A stretch of 64,000 bases of DNA from Actinomycetospora termitidis (GTDB lineage Bacteria > Actinomycetota > Actinomycetes > Mycobacteriales > Pseudonocardiaceae): positions 124,001-188,000 of the forward strand of contig NZ_JASVWF010000003.1 of NCBI RefSeq assembly GCF_030286555.1, given 5' to 3'. The notes beneath the pieces are model-generated. The model did no database searches. It saw only the letters and a program-made list of their open reading frames with translations, and had not been told where the DNA came from. The position numbers and the translations under genes are program-made. Shown piece after piece: positions 44,424-52,179 of this stretch; the stretch's first letter is position 1; each line of letters starts with the position of its first letter.

Positions 44424-44996
44424 TCAGATCACCGAGAAGCGGTCGGTCAGCTTCTCCCCGTCCGTCCGGCTCACCAGGCAGGAGACCAGACGGCCGCCCG
44501 ACGAGCCGGAGGCCGTGCCGTTGGGCTCGTCGAACACCGCCTGCCCGGGGACCACCGCCGTCACCTGCAGGGCGGACTTGTCCACCCCGCCGGAGGACGG
44601 CGCCACCTGGCCCGATGCGACCACCAGCGCGCAGAACGACCGCCCGAACTCCGCGAGCGCCGCGGCTCCGGGGTAGGAGACCTCGCGGCTGGAGTTCAGC
44701 GGCGTGGCCGTCCCGACCACCTCGACGTCGTGCGGGTCGCCGCAGGGCGCGTTGGACGCGTCGGTGTAGCTCGCCCCGGCGCCGACCCGGCCGTTGGCGC
44801 ACTGCCCGTCGAAGAGCGTGAACGCCGGGAGGTCGCCGTCCGGGCCGAACGTGTAGACGTCCGGCTGCGACGAGAACGGCCGCCACCCGCCGACCAGTGC
44901 CCCGGCGGCGAACACCACGAGCACCAGCACCACCGCCGCCGCCCCGGTGAGGAGGCGGCGGTCGCGCAGGGCGGGGGGCAGCTCCAGTGGTCTCAG
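44424..44996 (-). CDS. Septum-formation-like membrane protein
   Basis: About 190 residues: one transmembrane helix near the N-terminus (LLTGAAAVVLVLVVFAAGALVG) and an extracytoplasmic domain with four cysteines (DGQCANGRVG, NAPCGDPHDVEVVG, FCALVVA, LVSCLVSRTDG), like the actinobacterial septum-formation family. No ATG/GTG fits well: a CTG at 44996 overlaps the upstream stop as CTGA, and a GTG at 45047 would overlap that gene by 55 bp. The start is therefore uncertain. Confidence 0.65.
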   Translation of the reverse strand: MRPLELPPALRDRRLLTGAAAVVLVLVVFAAGALVGGWRPFSSQPDVYTFGPDGDLPAFTLFDGQCANGRVGAGASYTDASNAPCGDPHDVEVVGTATPLNSSREVSYPGAAALAEFGRSFCALVVASGQVAPSSGGVDKSALQVTAVVPGQAVFDEPNGTASGSSGGRLVSCLVSRTDGEKLTDRFSVI

Positions 44997-45544
44997 CTCT
45001 CCTGGTCGACGTGCAGCGCCTGCTGCTCCGCGCCCTCGGTCGGCCACTCGTTCCCGACGGCGGCCGCCTCGCCGGTCGCGTCGTCGGCCGGCAGCCCGGT
45101 CTCCTCGTCGGCGCCCGCGGACACCTGGATCTCGCCCTCGAGCTGGGCTTCCACCGCGCCGTCGGGGTCGAGCGGATCGGCGACGGGGGCCGCGGTGGTG
45201 CCGAGGTCGCCCACGCCGTCGACGGCGTTCTCCGGGTCGTCGACGGACTCGTCGAGGTCCATCGCCGGGGTCGCCGCGATCGGGCGACCCGGGGGCTCCT
45301 CCAGCTCCTCGACGACGTCGGGCTCCTCCTGCGGGAGGCGGTAGGCGATCGTGTCGCGGTCGTCCGCCGTGTCGTTCCCGCCGAGCTTGACGTCCCGGCT
45401 GTAGTCCTCGGCGGTGTCCATCCCGTCCTCGAGCGGGTCGGCCCCGATCCGGTCCTCGTCCAGGACGAGGGACGGCTCGGAGTCGAGAGCGCTCGTGTCG
45501 TTGTCCACGATCGCCTCGGCCTGGTCGAGGTACTGCTCGCTCAC
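44993..45544 (-). CDS. DUF5709 acidic protein
   Basis: 183 residues, strongly acidic, starting VSEQYLDQAEAIVDNDTSAL, with DRIGADPLEDGMDTAEDYSRD and RLPQEEPDV typical of DUF5709. Soluble, function unknown, widespread in actinobacteria. GTG 45544 has GGGAG upstream. It is followed directly by the septum-formation-like gene. Confidence 0.78.
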   Translation of the reverse strand: MSEQYLDQAEAIVDNDTSALDSEPSLVLDEDRIGADPLEDGMDTAEDYSRDVKLGGNDTADDRDTIAYRLPQEEPDVVEELEEPPGRPIAATPAMDLDESVDDPENAVDGVGDLGTTAAPVADPLDPDGAVEAQLEGEIQVSAGADEETGLPADDATGEAAAVGNEWPTEGAEQQALHVDQES

Positions 45545-45624
45545 GGTGCTCGCTCCCGGTGTCTCGACTGCATGGTGCCCGGTCGCGGGAGCGTTCCCCG
45601 CGGCGGGTCGACCCATGCGTCACG

Positions 45625-46128
45625 TCACCGGTGACGCGCCCCGTGGCGGTGGCCGTGCGCCCGCTGCTGGGCCCGTTCGATCCGCTGCTCGATCCGCGCC
45701 TCGATGATCGCGGCGAGCTGACGCCCGGTGACGATGCGGGGCCGCGCGGCGCGCTCGCGGGTCGGAGCCGCGCTCCGCGTGGTCTCGGCGACCGGCCGCT
45801 CCCGGGTGGTGACGGCGGGCGGGGTCACCTCGGCCGGCACGATCGGGTTCCCGACGGCGGGTGGGGTCAGCGTGGCGGCCGCCCCGGCGGCGGGCGCGAG
45901 CGAGGACGGCAGGGGTGCCGGCGACCCGGAGCCCAGCGCGACCCCGACGACCGACGCCCCGACCACGAGCACCCCCGCGGCGCCGGCGGCGACGACCGCC
46001 GGACGACGGCTCCGCGCCTCCTGCGCGTCGGGATCCCACGCGGCCAGGTCACCCTCGTCGGCGCGCCGCAGCACGACGGCCTGCGGCCCGGTCGAGGGCG
46101 CGGCGAACGGGTCAGTCGGAAGGCTCAT
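45625..46128 (-). CDS. Single-span membrane protein with Pro/Thr-rich ectodomain
   Basis: 167 residues: a short cytoplasmic start (MSLPTDPFAAPSTGPQAVVL), a helix at 43-66 (PAVVAAGAAGVLVVGASVVG), then a Pro/Ala/Thr-rich stretch and a basic His/Arg C-terminus (IEARIEQRIERAQQRAHGHR). No family recognised. ATG 46128 is 7 nt behind GATAGG, with AGGA also upstream. The coding part includes an exact TTCCCGACGGCGG motif (45848). Confidence 0.65.
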   Translation of the reverse strand: MSLPTDPFAAPSTGPQAVVLRRADEGDLAAWDPDAQEARSRRPAVVAAGAAGVLVVGASVVGVALGSGSPAPLPSSLAPAAGAAATLTPPAVGNPIVPAEVTPPAVTTRERPVAETTRSAAPTRERAARPRIVTGRQLAAIIEARIEQRIERAQQRAHGHRHGARHR

Positions 46129-46217
46129 CGTTCGTCCTATCGGCGCAGTGGCCGACGACGTTACCGTTCCGTGATGTGGCTGCGCCAGGTGTGCAGAAAG
46201 TGTGGCTATAGCGACAA

Positions 46218-47843
46218 CTACTGCTCACCTGCTGCGCGCAGCACATACTTCTGGATCTTGCCCGTCGACGTCTTCGGCAGCTCGTCCACGACCTCGACGT
46301 CCCGCGGGGCCTTGTAGCGCGCGATCTGCGTCTTGACGTGCTCGATGACCTCGTCGGGCTCGACCGACCGACCCTGTCGCAGCGTGATGAACGCCTTGGG
46401 CCGCTCGCCCCACCGCTCGTCGGAGACCCCGACGACGGCCGCCTCGAGGACGGCCGGGTGCGAGAGCACGGCCTGCTCCACCTCGACCGTCGAGATGTTC
46501 TCGCCGCCGGAGATGATGATGTCCTTGGCGCGGTCGCGGAGCTCGACGTAGCCGTCGGGGTGCATCACCCCGAGGTCGCCGGAGTGGTACCAGCCGCCGG
46601 CGAACGCCTTCGCGGTCGCCTCGTCGTCGCGGTAGTAACCGCTCATCACGTTGTTGCCGTGCATGACGATCTCGCCCATCGTCACGCCGTCGGCCGGCAC
46701 GTCGACGAGCTGCACCGACGCCCAGTCGGTGACGTCCTCGGGCAGGGTCTCCACGACGCGCACCGGGTCCGCCTGCACCATCGCGACGCCCTGGCGGGCC
46801 TGCAGCCTGGCGCGCTCGGTCTCCTCCAGTCCCGCCCAGTCGTCCTGCCACTGGCACACCGTGTAGGGCCCGTAGACCTCGGTCAGCCCGTACACGTGCA
46901 CCACGCGGAACCCGAGTCGCTCCATCTCCAGGATCGTCGTCGGGCTCGGCGGGGCACCCGCCGTCGTCACGACCAGCGGGTACTCGAGCTTCTCCGCCTC
47001 GGCCGCGTTCATGATCGTCGTGACGACGGTCGGGGCGCCGTTGAGATGGGTGACCCGGTGCTCGCCGATGAGCCGCCAGATCACGTCGCCGCGGACCTCG
47101 CGCAGGCAGACGTGCGTGCCGCCGATCGCGGTGAGCGCCCACGGCGTGCACCAGCCGTTGCAGTGGAACATCGGCAGCGTCCAGAGGTAGACGCTGGACG
47201 GGTCGTGGTAGCTGTGCACGATCTCGCCGAAGGAGTTCAGGTACGCCCCGCGGTGGTGGTACTGCACGCCCTTGGGCTTGCCGGTGGTGCCGGACGTGTA
47301 GTTGATCGTGATCGTGCCGCGCTCGTCGTCGACCGCCCACGGCAGGTCGTCGCCCTCGTCGCCGCGCGCGAGCAGCTCGGCATAACCGTCGGGCCCGTCG
47401 TCGGGACCCTCCGGGTCGGTGTGCACGACGATCTCGCGCACCGTCTGGAGCGACCCCCGGACCGGGTCGACCGCGCCGAGCAGCGTCGAGTCGACCACCA
47501 GCACCGTCGCGCCGGAATGGTCGAGGATGTAGCGGACCTCCTCGGCGGAGAGCCGGGTGTTGATCGCGACGAGGATCGCGCCCGCGAGCGGCACCCCGAA
47601 GTGCGCGTGCAGCATCGCCGGGACGTTCGGCAGCAGGCACGCCACCCGGTCGCCGGGCTGCACGCCGGAGGCCCGCAGCCCCCGCGCCAGGCGCTGCGCG
47701 TCGCGGGCGAACTCGGCGTAGGTCCAGCGCGACGAGCCGTGGACGATCGCCGTCTTGTCGGGATAGACGCCCGCCGAGCGCTGCAGGAACGACAACGGCG
47801 TCAGTTCGGTGATCCACGTGGAGGGCGGCACGGACGGCATCAT
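46218..47843 (-). CDS. Acyl-CoA synthetase (AMP-forming)
   Basis: 541 residues of the ANL family: YTSGTTGKPKGVQYHH phosphate loop, LPMFHCNGWCTPW (AlkK/plant AAE-type subgroup), GLTEVYGPYT, GDLGVMHPDGYVELRDRAKDII and the catalytic Lys in PKTSTGKIQKY. Activates a fatty or related acid. ATG 47843 overlaps the Lrp stop as ATGA, so the two are co-transcribed and the regulator may sense the pathway. Confidence 0.92.
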   Translation of the reverse strand: MMPSVPPSTWITELTPLSFLQRSAGVYPDKTAIVHGSSRWTYAEFARDAQRLARGLRASGVQPGDRVACLLPNVPAMLHAHFGVPLAGAILVAINTRLSAEEVRYILDHSGATVLVVDSTLLGAVDPVRGSLQTVREIVVHTDPEGPDDGPDGYAELLARGDEGDDLPWAVDDERGTITINYTSGTTGKPKGVQYHHRGAYLNSFGEIVHSYHDPSSVYLWTLPMFHCNGWCTPWALTAIGGTHVCLREVRGDVIWRLIGEHRVTHLNGAPTVVTTIMNAAEAEKLEYPLVVTTAGAPPSPTTILEMERLGFRVVHVYGLTEVYGPYTVCQWQDDWAGLEETERARLQARQGVAMVQADPVRVVETLPEDVTDWASVQLVDVPADGVTMGEIVMHGNNVMSGYYRDDEATAKAFAGGWYHSGDLGVMHPDGYVELRDRAKDIIISGGENISTVEVEQAVLSHPAVLEAAVVGVSDERWGERPKAFITLRQGRSVEPDEVIEHVKTQIARYKAPRDVEVVDELPKTSTGKIQKYVLRAAGEQ

Positions 47844-48292
47844 GCCCGCGTCCAGCGCCCCAGCACCATCAACGTCTTCGTGCCGGTGATGGTCCCGGCG
47901 CGGCGCAGCCGGTCGATGACACGCTGCAGGTCGGCGAGGTCGCGGGCGCGGACCTGCACCAGCGCGTCCGGGTCGCCCGCGATCGTGTAGACCGCCTGCA
48001 CCTCCGGGACGGTCGTCGCCGTCGAGACGATGTCGTCGACCGGCGTGCTGCCCGCGTACCGGACCTCGGTGAAGGCCTCGACGCCCCAGCCCAGCCGAGA
48101 CGCGTCGACCTGCACCGTGAACCCGGTGATGACGCCGATCTCACGCAGCCGGTCGACCCGTCGCTTCACCGCGGCGACCGAGAGCCCGAGCCGCGGCGCC
48201 ATGTCGGAGAACGTGCGCCGCCCGTCCTCGCGCAACAGCGCCAGGAGGCGGTGGTCGGTGTCGTCGACCTCGGCCGTGCGGGGATCGGTCAC
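47840..48292 (-). CDS. Lrp/AsnC-family regulator
   Basis: 150 residues: N-terminal HTH (DDTDHRLLALLREDGRRTFSDMA, LGLSVAAVKRRVDRLREIGVI) and the RAM ligand domain (VPEVQAVYTIAGDPDALVQVRA). Divergent from the TPP enzyme at 48497 and co-directional with the acyl-CoA synthetase, so it may control both. Start GTG 48292. Confidence 0.92.
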   Translation of the reverse strand: MTDPRTAEVDDTDHRLLALLREDGRRTFSDMAPRLGLSVAAVKRRVDRLREIGVITGFTVQVDASRLGWGVEAFTEVRYAGSTPVDDIVSTATTVPEVQAVYTIAGDPDALVQVRARDLADLQRVIDRLRRAGTITGTKTLMVLGRWTRA

Positions 48293-48496
48293 GCAACGAA
48301 TCTTCACCCATCGCCCCCTCGGAGCGCAGGACTTTGCGTCTCTCGGCCCGTGCGCTTGTCGTGGGTGCGGTACGACGCTTCCATGGGCGCACGACGACGG
48401 ACCCCTCCCACCCGAGCGGGTCGTCGGCGCGGACCCCGCGAGGCCACCCCTCGCCCGCCGCGGATCCCCGACGCACCCGCCTCCCACGGAGTCCCG

Positions 48497-50824
48497 ATGA
48501 CCGCCCACGTCGCCGAGCCGACCGCCATCACGAACCCCACGCTGGACGCCCTGGCCGACGTGGAGGACCGCGTGCTCTGGCTCGCGACCGCGATCGTCGA
48601 CCACGCCAACCGCGTCCGCCCCAACCCGGGCGGCCTGAAGGTGGGCGGGCACCAGGCGTCCTCCGCCTCGATCGTCTCGATCATGACGGCGTTGTGGTTC
48701 GGCACCCTGCGGGCCGAGGACCGGGTGTCGGTCAAGCCGCACGCGAGCCCCGTGCTGCACGCCATCAACCACCTGCTCGGCGGCCTCGACGCGCGGTACC
48801 TGACGACGCTGCGCGAGAAGGGCGGCCTGCAGTCCTACCCGTCGCGCTCCAAGGACCCCGACCCCGTCGACTACTCCACCGGCTCGGTCGGCATCGGCGC
48901 CACCGCCCCGATCTGGGGCGCCATCGCCCGGCGCTACGCCGACGGCCTGGGCGCCCGGGCCGGGACCGGCCGCCAGTTCTCGCTGGTCGGGGACGCCGAG
49001 CTGGACGAGGGCGCGGTGTGGGAGGCCGTCCTCGACCCGATGGTCCGCGAGCTCGGCGAGATCACGTGGATCGTCGACTTCAACCGGCAGTCGCTCGACC
49101 GCGTCGTCCCGGACATCTCCGCCACCCGCCTGCAGGGGCTGTTCGAGGCCGCCGGCTGGCAGGTCCTCACGGTCAAGTACGGCCGGGTCCTGACGGAGCT
49201 GTTCGCGCGCGAGGGCGGCGACGCGCTCCGTCGGCGCATCGACACGATGACGAACCCGGAGTACCAGCGCCTGCTGCGCTGCACCCCCGCCGAGCTGCGC
49301 GAACGCCTCCCCCAGGGTCTTCCTGACGACGGGCCGCGGGTGGCGGCCCTGCTGTCGGGGATCGACGACGACACCGTCCACGCCGCCGTCCGCAACCTCG
49401 GCGGCCACGACCTCGGTGCCCTGCTCGACGCCTACGCCCGCATCGACGACACGCACCCCACGGTGATCTTCGCCTACACCGTGAAGGGCTACGGGCTCGC
49501 GACCCAAGGCCACCCGCAGAACCACTCCTCGCTGCTGACCGAGCCCCAGATGCGCGAGCTCGCCGTCCGCGTCGGCGCGGACCTCGACGAGCCGTGGGCG
49601 CCGTTGCCCCGTGGCAGCGCGGCCGCCGAGCTGTGCGCGGACGCGGCCGCCCGGCTGGAGCGGTCGCCGGCCCCGACCGCGGGTCCGGTGACCGTCCCGA
49701 CCGACGTGGGCCGCCCGCCGTCGGGAACGGGGAACACCCAGCAGGCCCTCGGCCGCGCCCTGCTCGACCTGACCCGGTCCGCGCCGGAGGCGGCGCGGCG
49801 GGTCGTGACCTGCTCACCGGACGTCGCGTCGTCCACCAACCTCGGGGGCTGGCTGAACAAGGTCGGCTCGTGGGCGGCCTCGGAGCGGCGCGACTGGTTC
49901 GACGACGACGCCGAGACGATCCTGCACTGGCGCGAGCGGCCGACCGGCCAGCACATCGAGCTGGGCATCGCCGAGACCAACCTCGTCGGGCTGCTCGGCG
50001 AGCTGGGCGCCACGTGGTCGCGGTGGGGCGAGCCGCTGCTGCCGATCGGGGTGCTCTACGACCCGTTCGTCTCCCGCGCGCTCGAACCGTGGTCGTTCGG
50101 GATGTACGCGGGTGGCCAGTCGATCCTGGTCGGGACCCCGTCCGGGGTGTCGCTGGCGCCCGAGGGCGGCGCGCACCAGTCGATCACCACGCCGTCGATC
50201 GGCCTGGAGCAGCCGGGCTGCGTCGCGTTCGAGCCGGCGTTCGCGATCGAGGTGACGTGGTGCCTGCTCGACGGGCTCGGTCGCCTGGGACGCCCCGACG
50301 GGTCGTCCTCGTACCTCCGGCTCTCCACCGCACCGGTCGACCAGTCGCTGGCCGCCGTCCCGGCCGACCCCGCGCTGCGCGAGGAGCGCCGTCGTCAGGT
50401 GGTGGCCGGGGGCTACGTGCTGCGTCGGGCCGCCGGGACCCCGCGGGTGACGATCGCCGCGATGGGCGCCACCGTCCCCGCCGCCCTCGAGGCCGCGGAC
50501 CGGTTGGAGGCGTCCGGGACCTCGGCCGACGTCGTCGTCGTGACCAGCGCGGACCGGCTCTTCCGCGCGGTGCGGGCGCGCCGGGCCGACACCGGCGACC
50601 CCACGTGGATCCTCGACGCCTGCCTCCCGGCCGACCGCGCCGCCCCGCTGATCACGGTCCTCGACGGGCACCCGCACACGCTGGCGTTCCTCGCGGGCGT
50701 GCACGGCGTGCGCGCGGAGCACCTCGGCGTCACGGGATTCGGGCAGTCGTCCGACCTCGCGGACGCCCGCGCGCTGCACGGCATCGACGCGGACGCGATC
50801 GTGCGGTGCGCTGCGCGCTTGTGA
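48497..50824 (+). CDS. Homodimeric E1/transketolase-type TPP enzyme (AceE-like)
   Basis: 775 residues in one chain: N-terminal TPP domain with RPNPGGLKVGGHQASSAS, SVKPHASPVLHAINHLLG, and the TPP/Mg motif SLVGDAELDEGAVWE...VDFNRQSLD (Gly165, Asp166), then a pyrimidine domain (ELGIAETNLVGLLGELGATW) and a C-terminal transketolase domain. It resembles the homodimeric pyruvate dehydrogenase E1 but is shorter than AceE (about 890). No E2/E3 genes adjoin, so the oxoacid and partner are open. ATG 48497 has GGAG at 5 nt; ATG 48383 behind TACGAC would add 38 Arg/Pro-rich residues. Confidence 0.82.
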   Translation: MTAHVAEPTAITNPTLDALADVEDRVLWLATAIVDHANRVRPNPGGLKVGGHQASSASIVSIMTALWFGTLRAEDRVSVKPHASPVLHAINHLLGGLDARYLTTLREKGGLQSYPSRSKDPDPVDYSTGSVGIGATAPIWGAIARRYADGLGARAGTGRQFSLVGDAELDEGAVWEAVLDPMVRELGEITWIVDFNRQSLDRVVPDISATRLQGLFEAAGWQVLTVKYGRVLTELFAREGGDALRRRIDTMTNPEYQRLLRCTPAELRERLPQGLPDDGPRVAALLSGIDDDTVHAAVRNLGGHDLGALLDAYARIDDTHPTVIFAYTVKGYGLATQGHPQNHSSLLTEPQMRELAVRVGADLDEPWAPLPRGSAAAELCADAAARLERSPAPTAGPVTVPTDVGRPPSGTGNTQQALGRALLDLTRSAPEAARRVVTCSPDVASSTNLGGWLNKVGSWAASERRDWFDDDAETILHWRERPTGQHIELGIAETNLVGLLGELGATWSRWGEPLLPIGVLYDPFVSRALEPWSFGMYAGGQSILVGTPSGVSLAPEGGAHQSITTPSIGLEQPGCVAFEPAFAIEVTWCLLDGLGRLGRPDGSSSYLRLSTAPVDQSLAAVPADPALREERRRQVVAGGYVLRRAAGTPRVTIAAMGATVPAALEAADRLEASGTSADVVVVTSADRLFRAVRARRADTGDPTWILDACLPADRAAPLITVLDGHPHTLAFLAGVHGVRAEHLGVTGFGQSSDLADARALHGIDADAIVRCAARL

Positions 50825-50920
50825 GTCCGTGCGGCGGCCCACGCGGGGTGACGATGGCGCGCTGCTCGCATCCGGTGGGAGCAGATCGCCACCGTCGCTC
50901 GGGCCGGCCCCGACCTGTCG

Positions 50921-51331
50921 TCAGGAACGCGCGTAGTCGGGCGGGTCGCCCGCACCCGGGGCCGTCGGGAGGCCGGCCTCCCGCCAGGCGGCGAAGCCCC
51001 CGACGACGTCGGTGGCGCGGTGGATGCCGAGGTCCTGCAGCGCCGCCGCGGCGAGCGAGGACGTGTAGCCCTCGGAGCAGAGCACGACCCAGGCGACGTC
51101 GTGGTCGGTCGCCTCCGGGACGCGGGCGTCCGACGTCGGGTCGAGGCGCCACTCCAGGTGGTTGCGCTCGATGACGACCGCGCCCGGCACCTCGCCCTCG
51201 CGCTCGCGCTGCCATCCGGGCCGGATGTCGACCAGCCGCCCGCCGCCGTCGAGCACGCGCGCCGCGTCCGCCGGCTCGAGCCGGGTCAGCCGGGCGCGGG
51301 CGGCGGCGAGCAGATCTGCGATCGTGGTCAC
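50921..51331 (-). CDS. Rhodanese-like sulfurtransferase
   Basis: 136 residues, single rhodanese domain: RLVDIRPGWQREREGEVPGAVVIERNHLEWRL (in part) and the active loop LCSEGYTSS with Cys85. Coupled to cysteine dioxygenase (GTGA overlap), a standard pair in actinobacteria, so it likely handles sulfane sulfur or sulfite produced from cysteine. Confidence 0.93.
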   Translation of the reverse strand: MTTIADLLAAARARLTRLEPADAARVLDGGGRLVDIRPGWQREREGEVPGAVVIERNHLEWRLDPTSDARVPEATDHDVAWVVLCSEGYTSSLAAAALQDLGIHRATDVVGGFAAWREAGLPTAPGAGDPPDYARS

Positions 51332-51915
51332 TCCGGCGATGCTCCCGGCTCGACCAGTTCGGAGCGCGTCCGGGTCAGCGTGCCGCGCTCGACGGCGTAG
51401 TAGGACATCGCCGAGAGCGGCGGGGAGTAGGCGTGGACGCTCACGGCGGCGTCCGTGCGGCGGTTGGACACGTCGTGGACGTGGCCCAGCGGGAAGGCCG
51501 CACCGGAGCCCGCGGTCAGGGTGCGGCGCCGCAGCCCGGGCCCGCGCGCGACGAGCTCCTCGGCGGTCGCGAGGTGGTCGTCGTCGCGGCCGGCGCTCCA
51601 GCGCCACTCGGTGAGCTCGCCCTGCACGACGGTCAGCGCGCCGATCGACCCGCCGTGGTCGTGCAGTTCGGCGGCCTGCTCGGTGGTCCAGCTGATCAGC
51701 CAGACGTCGAGGTGCGGGTCGGCGTGCAGGCGCCGTGACCAGCGGTTCGTCGGATCCACCTCGACGTCGTGGACGCCGGCGACGACCTCGGCGGCCACCT
51801 GACGGGTCAGGGCGGTCAGATCCCCGAGGCTCACCGGGGTGGGCCCGTCGTGCCAGCGGCGGCGGTCGCCGTGCAGGGATCGGGGCAGGAAGGACGGGGG
51901 CAGCACTGCGGTCAC
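51328..51915 (-). CDS. Cysteine dioxygenase
   Basis: 195 residues, cupin: iron ligands His85 and His87 in ELHDHGGS and His145 in LGHVHDVSN, with RWSRRLHADPHLDVWLISW and SVHAYSPPLSAMSYY (Tyr-rich end). Oxidises cysteine to cysteinesulfinate. GTG 51915. A leader peptide ending Cys-Arg lies 94 bp upstream, suggesting cysteine-dependent control. Confidence 0.94.
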   Translation of the reverse strand: MTAVLPPSFLPRSLHGDRRRWHDGPTPVSLGDLTALTRQVAAEVVAGVHDVEVDPTNRWSRRLHADPHLDVWLISWTTEQAAELHDHGGSIGALTVVQGELTEWRWSAGRDDDHLATAEELVARGPGLRRRTLTAGSGAAFPLGHVHDVSNRRTDAAVSVHAYSPPLSAMSYYAVERGTLTRTRSELVEPGASPE

Positions 51916-52009
51916 GGGAGACGCCTCGCGGAGGGACGCGGGCCGGAGGACGGCCCGCGGGACGTGCTCCCCGGGGGCTCGGCGCCGCGCGCGGGGAACG
52001 GAGGTCTCG

Positions 52010-52084
52010 TCAGCGACAGAACTGGTCGAACACGTGCGCGCGCCGGCTCACCCAGAACGGGTCGATGCGGACGCGGAGCAGCAC
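52010..52084 (-). CDS. Cys-Arg-ending leader peptide before cysteine dioxygenase
   Basis: A 24-residue frame from GTG 52084: it begins MLLRVRIDPFWVSRR and ends AHVFDQFCR-stop. Actinobacterial sulfur genes often have such short leaders with an RR-H-V-D-like middle and a C-R end. TATCAAT lies 5 nt before the GTG and there is no ribosome site, so translation would be leaderless. The 94 nt between its stop and the dioxygenase start can hold an attenuator. The remaining part of 51916-52179 shows nothing else. Confidence 0.65.
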   Translation of the reverse strand: MLLRVRIDPFWVSRRAHVFDQFCR

Positions 52085-52179
52085 GGCGCATTGATACCAG
52101 AGATCCCGGGCCGTCGGCGGAGCGGGGGGCGGTCTCGTCGCACGGCAGACTGTCGGGGGGTCGACCTAGCCTGGCGGTC

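Noticed and set aside
48383-48496. 38-residue N-terminal extension of the TPP enzyme
   Set aside because: It is Arg/Pro-rich low complexity, and ATG 48497 has a good GGAG; kept only as an alternative.
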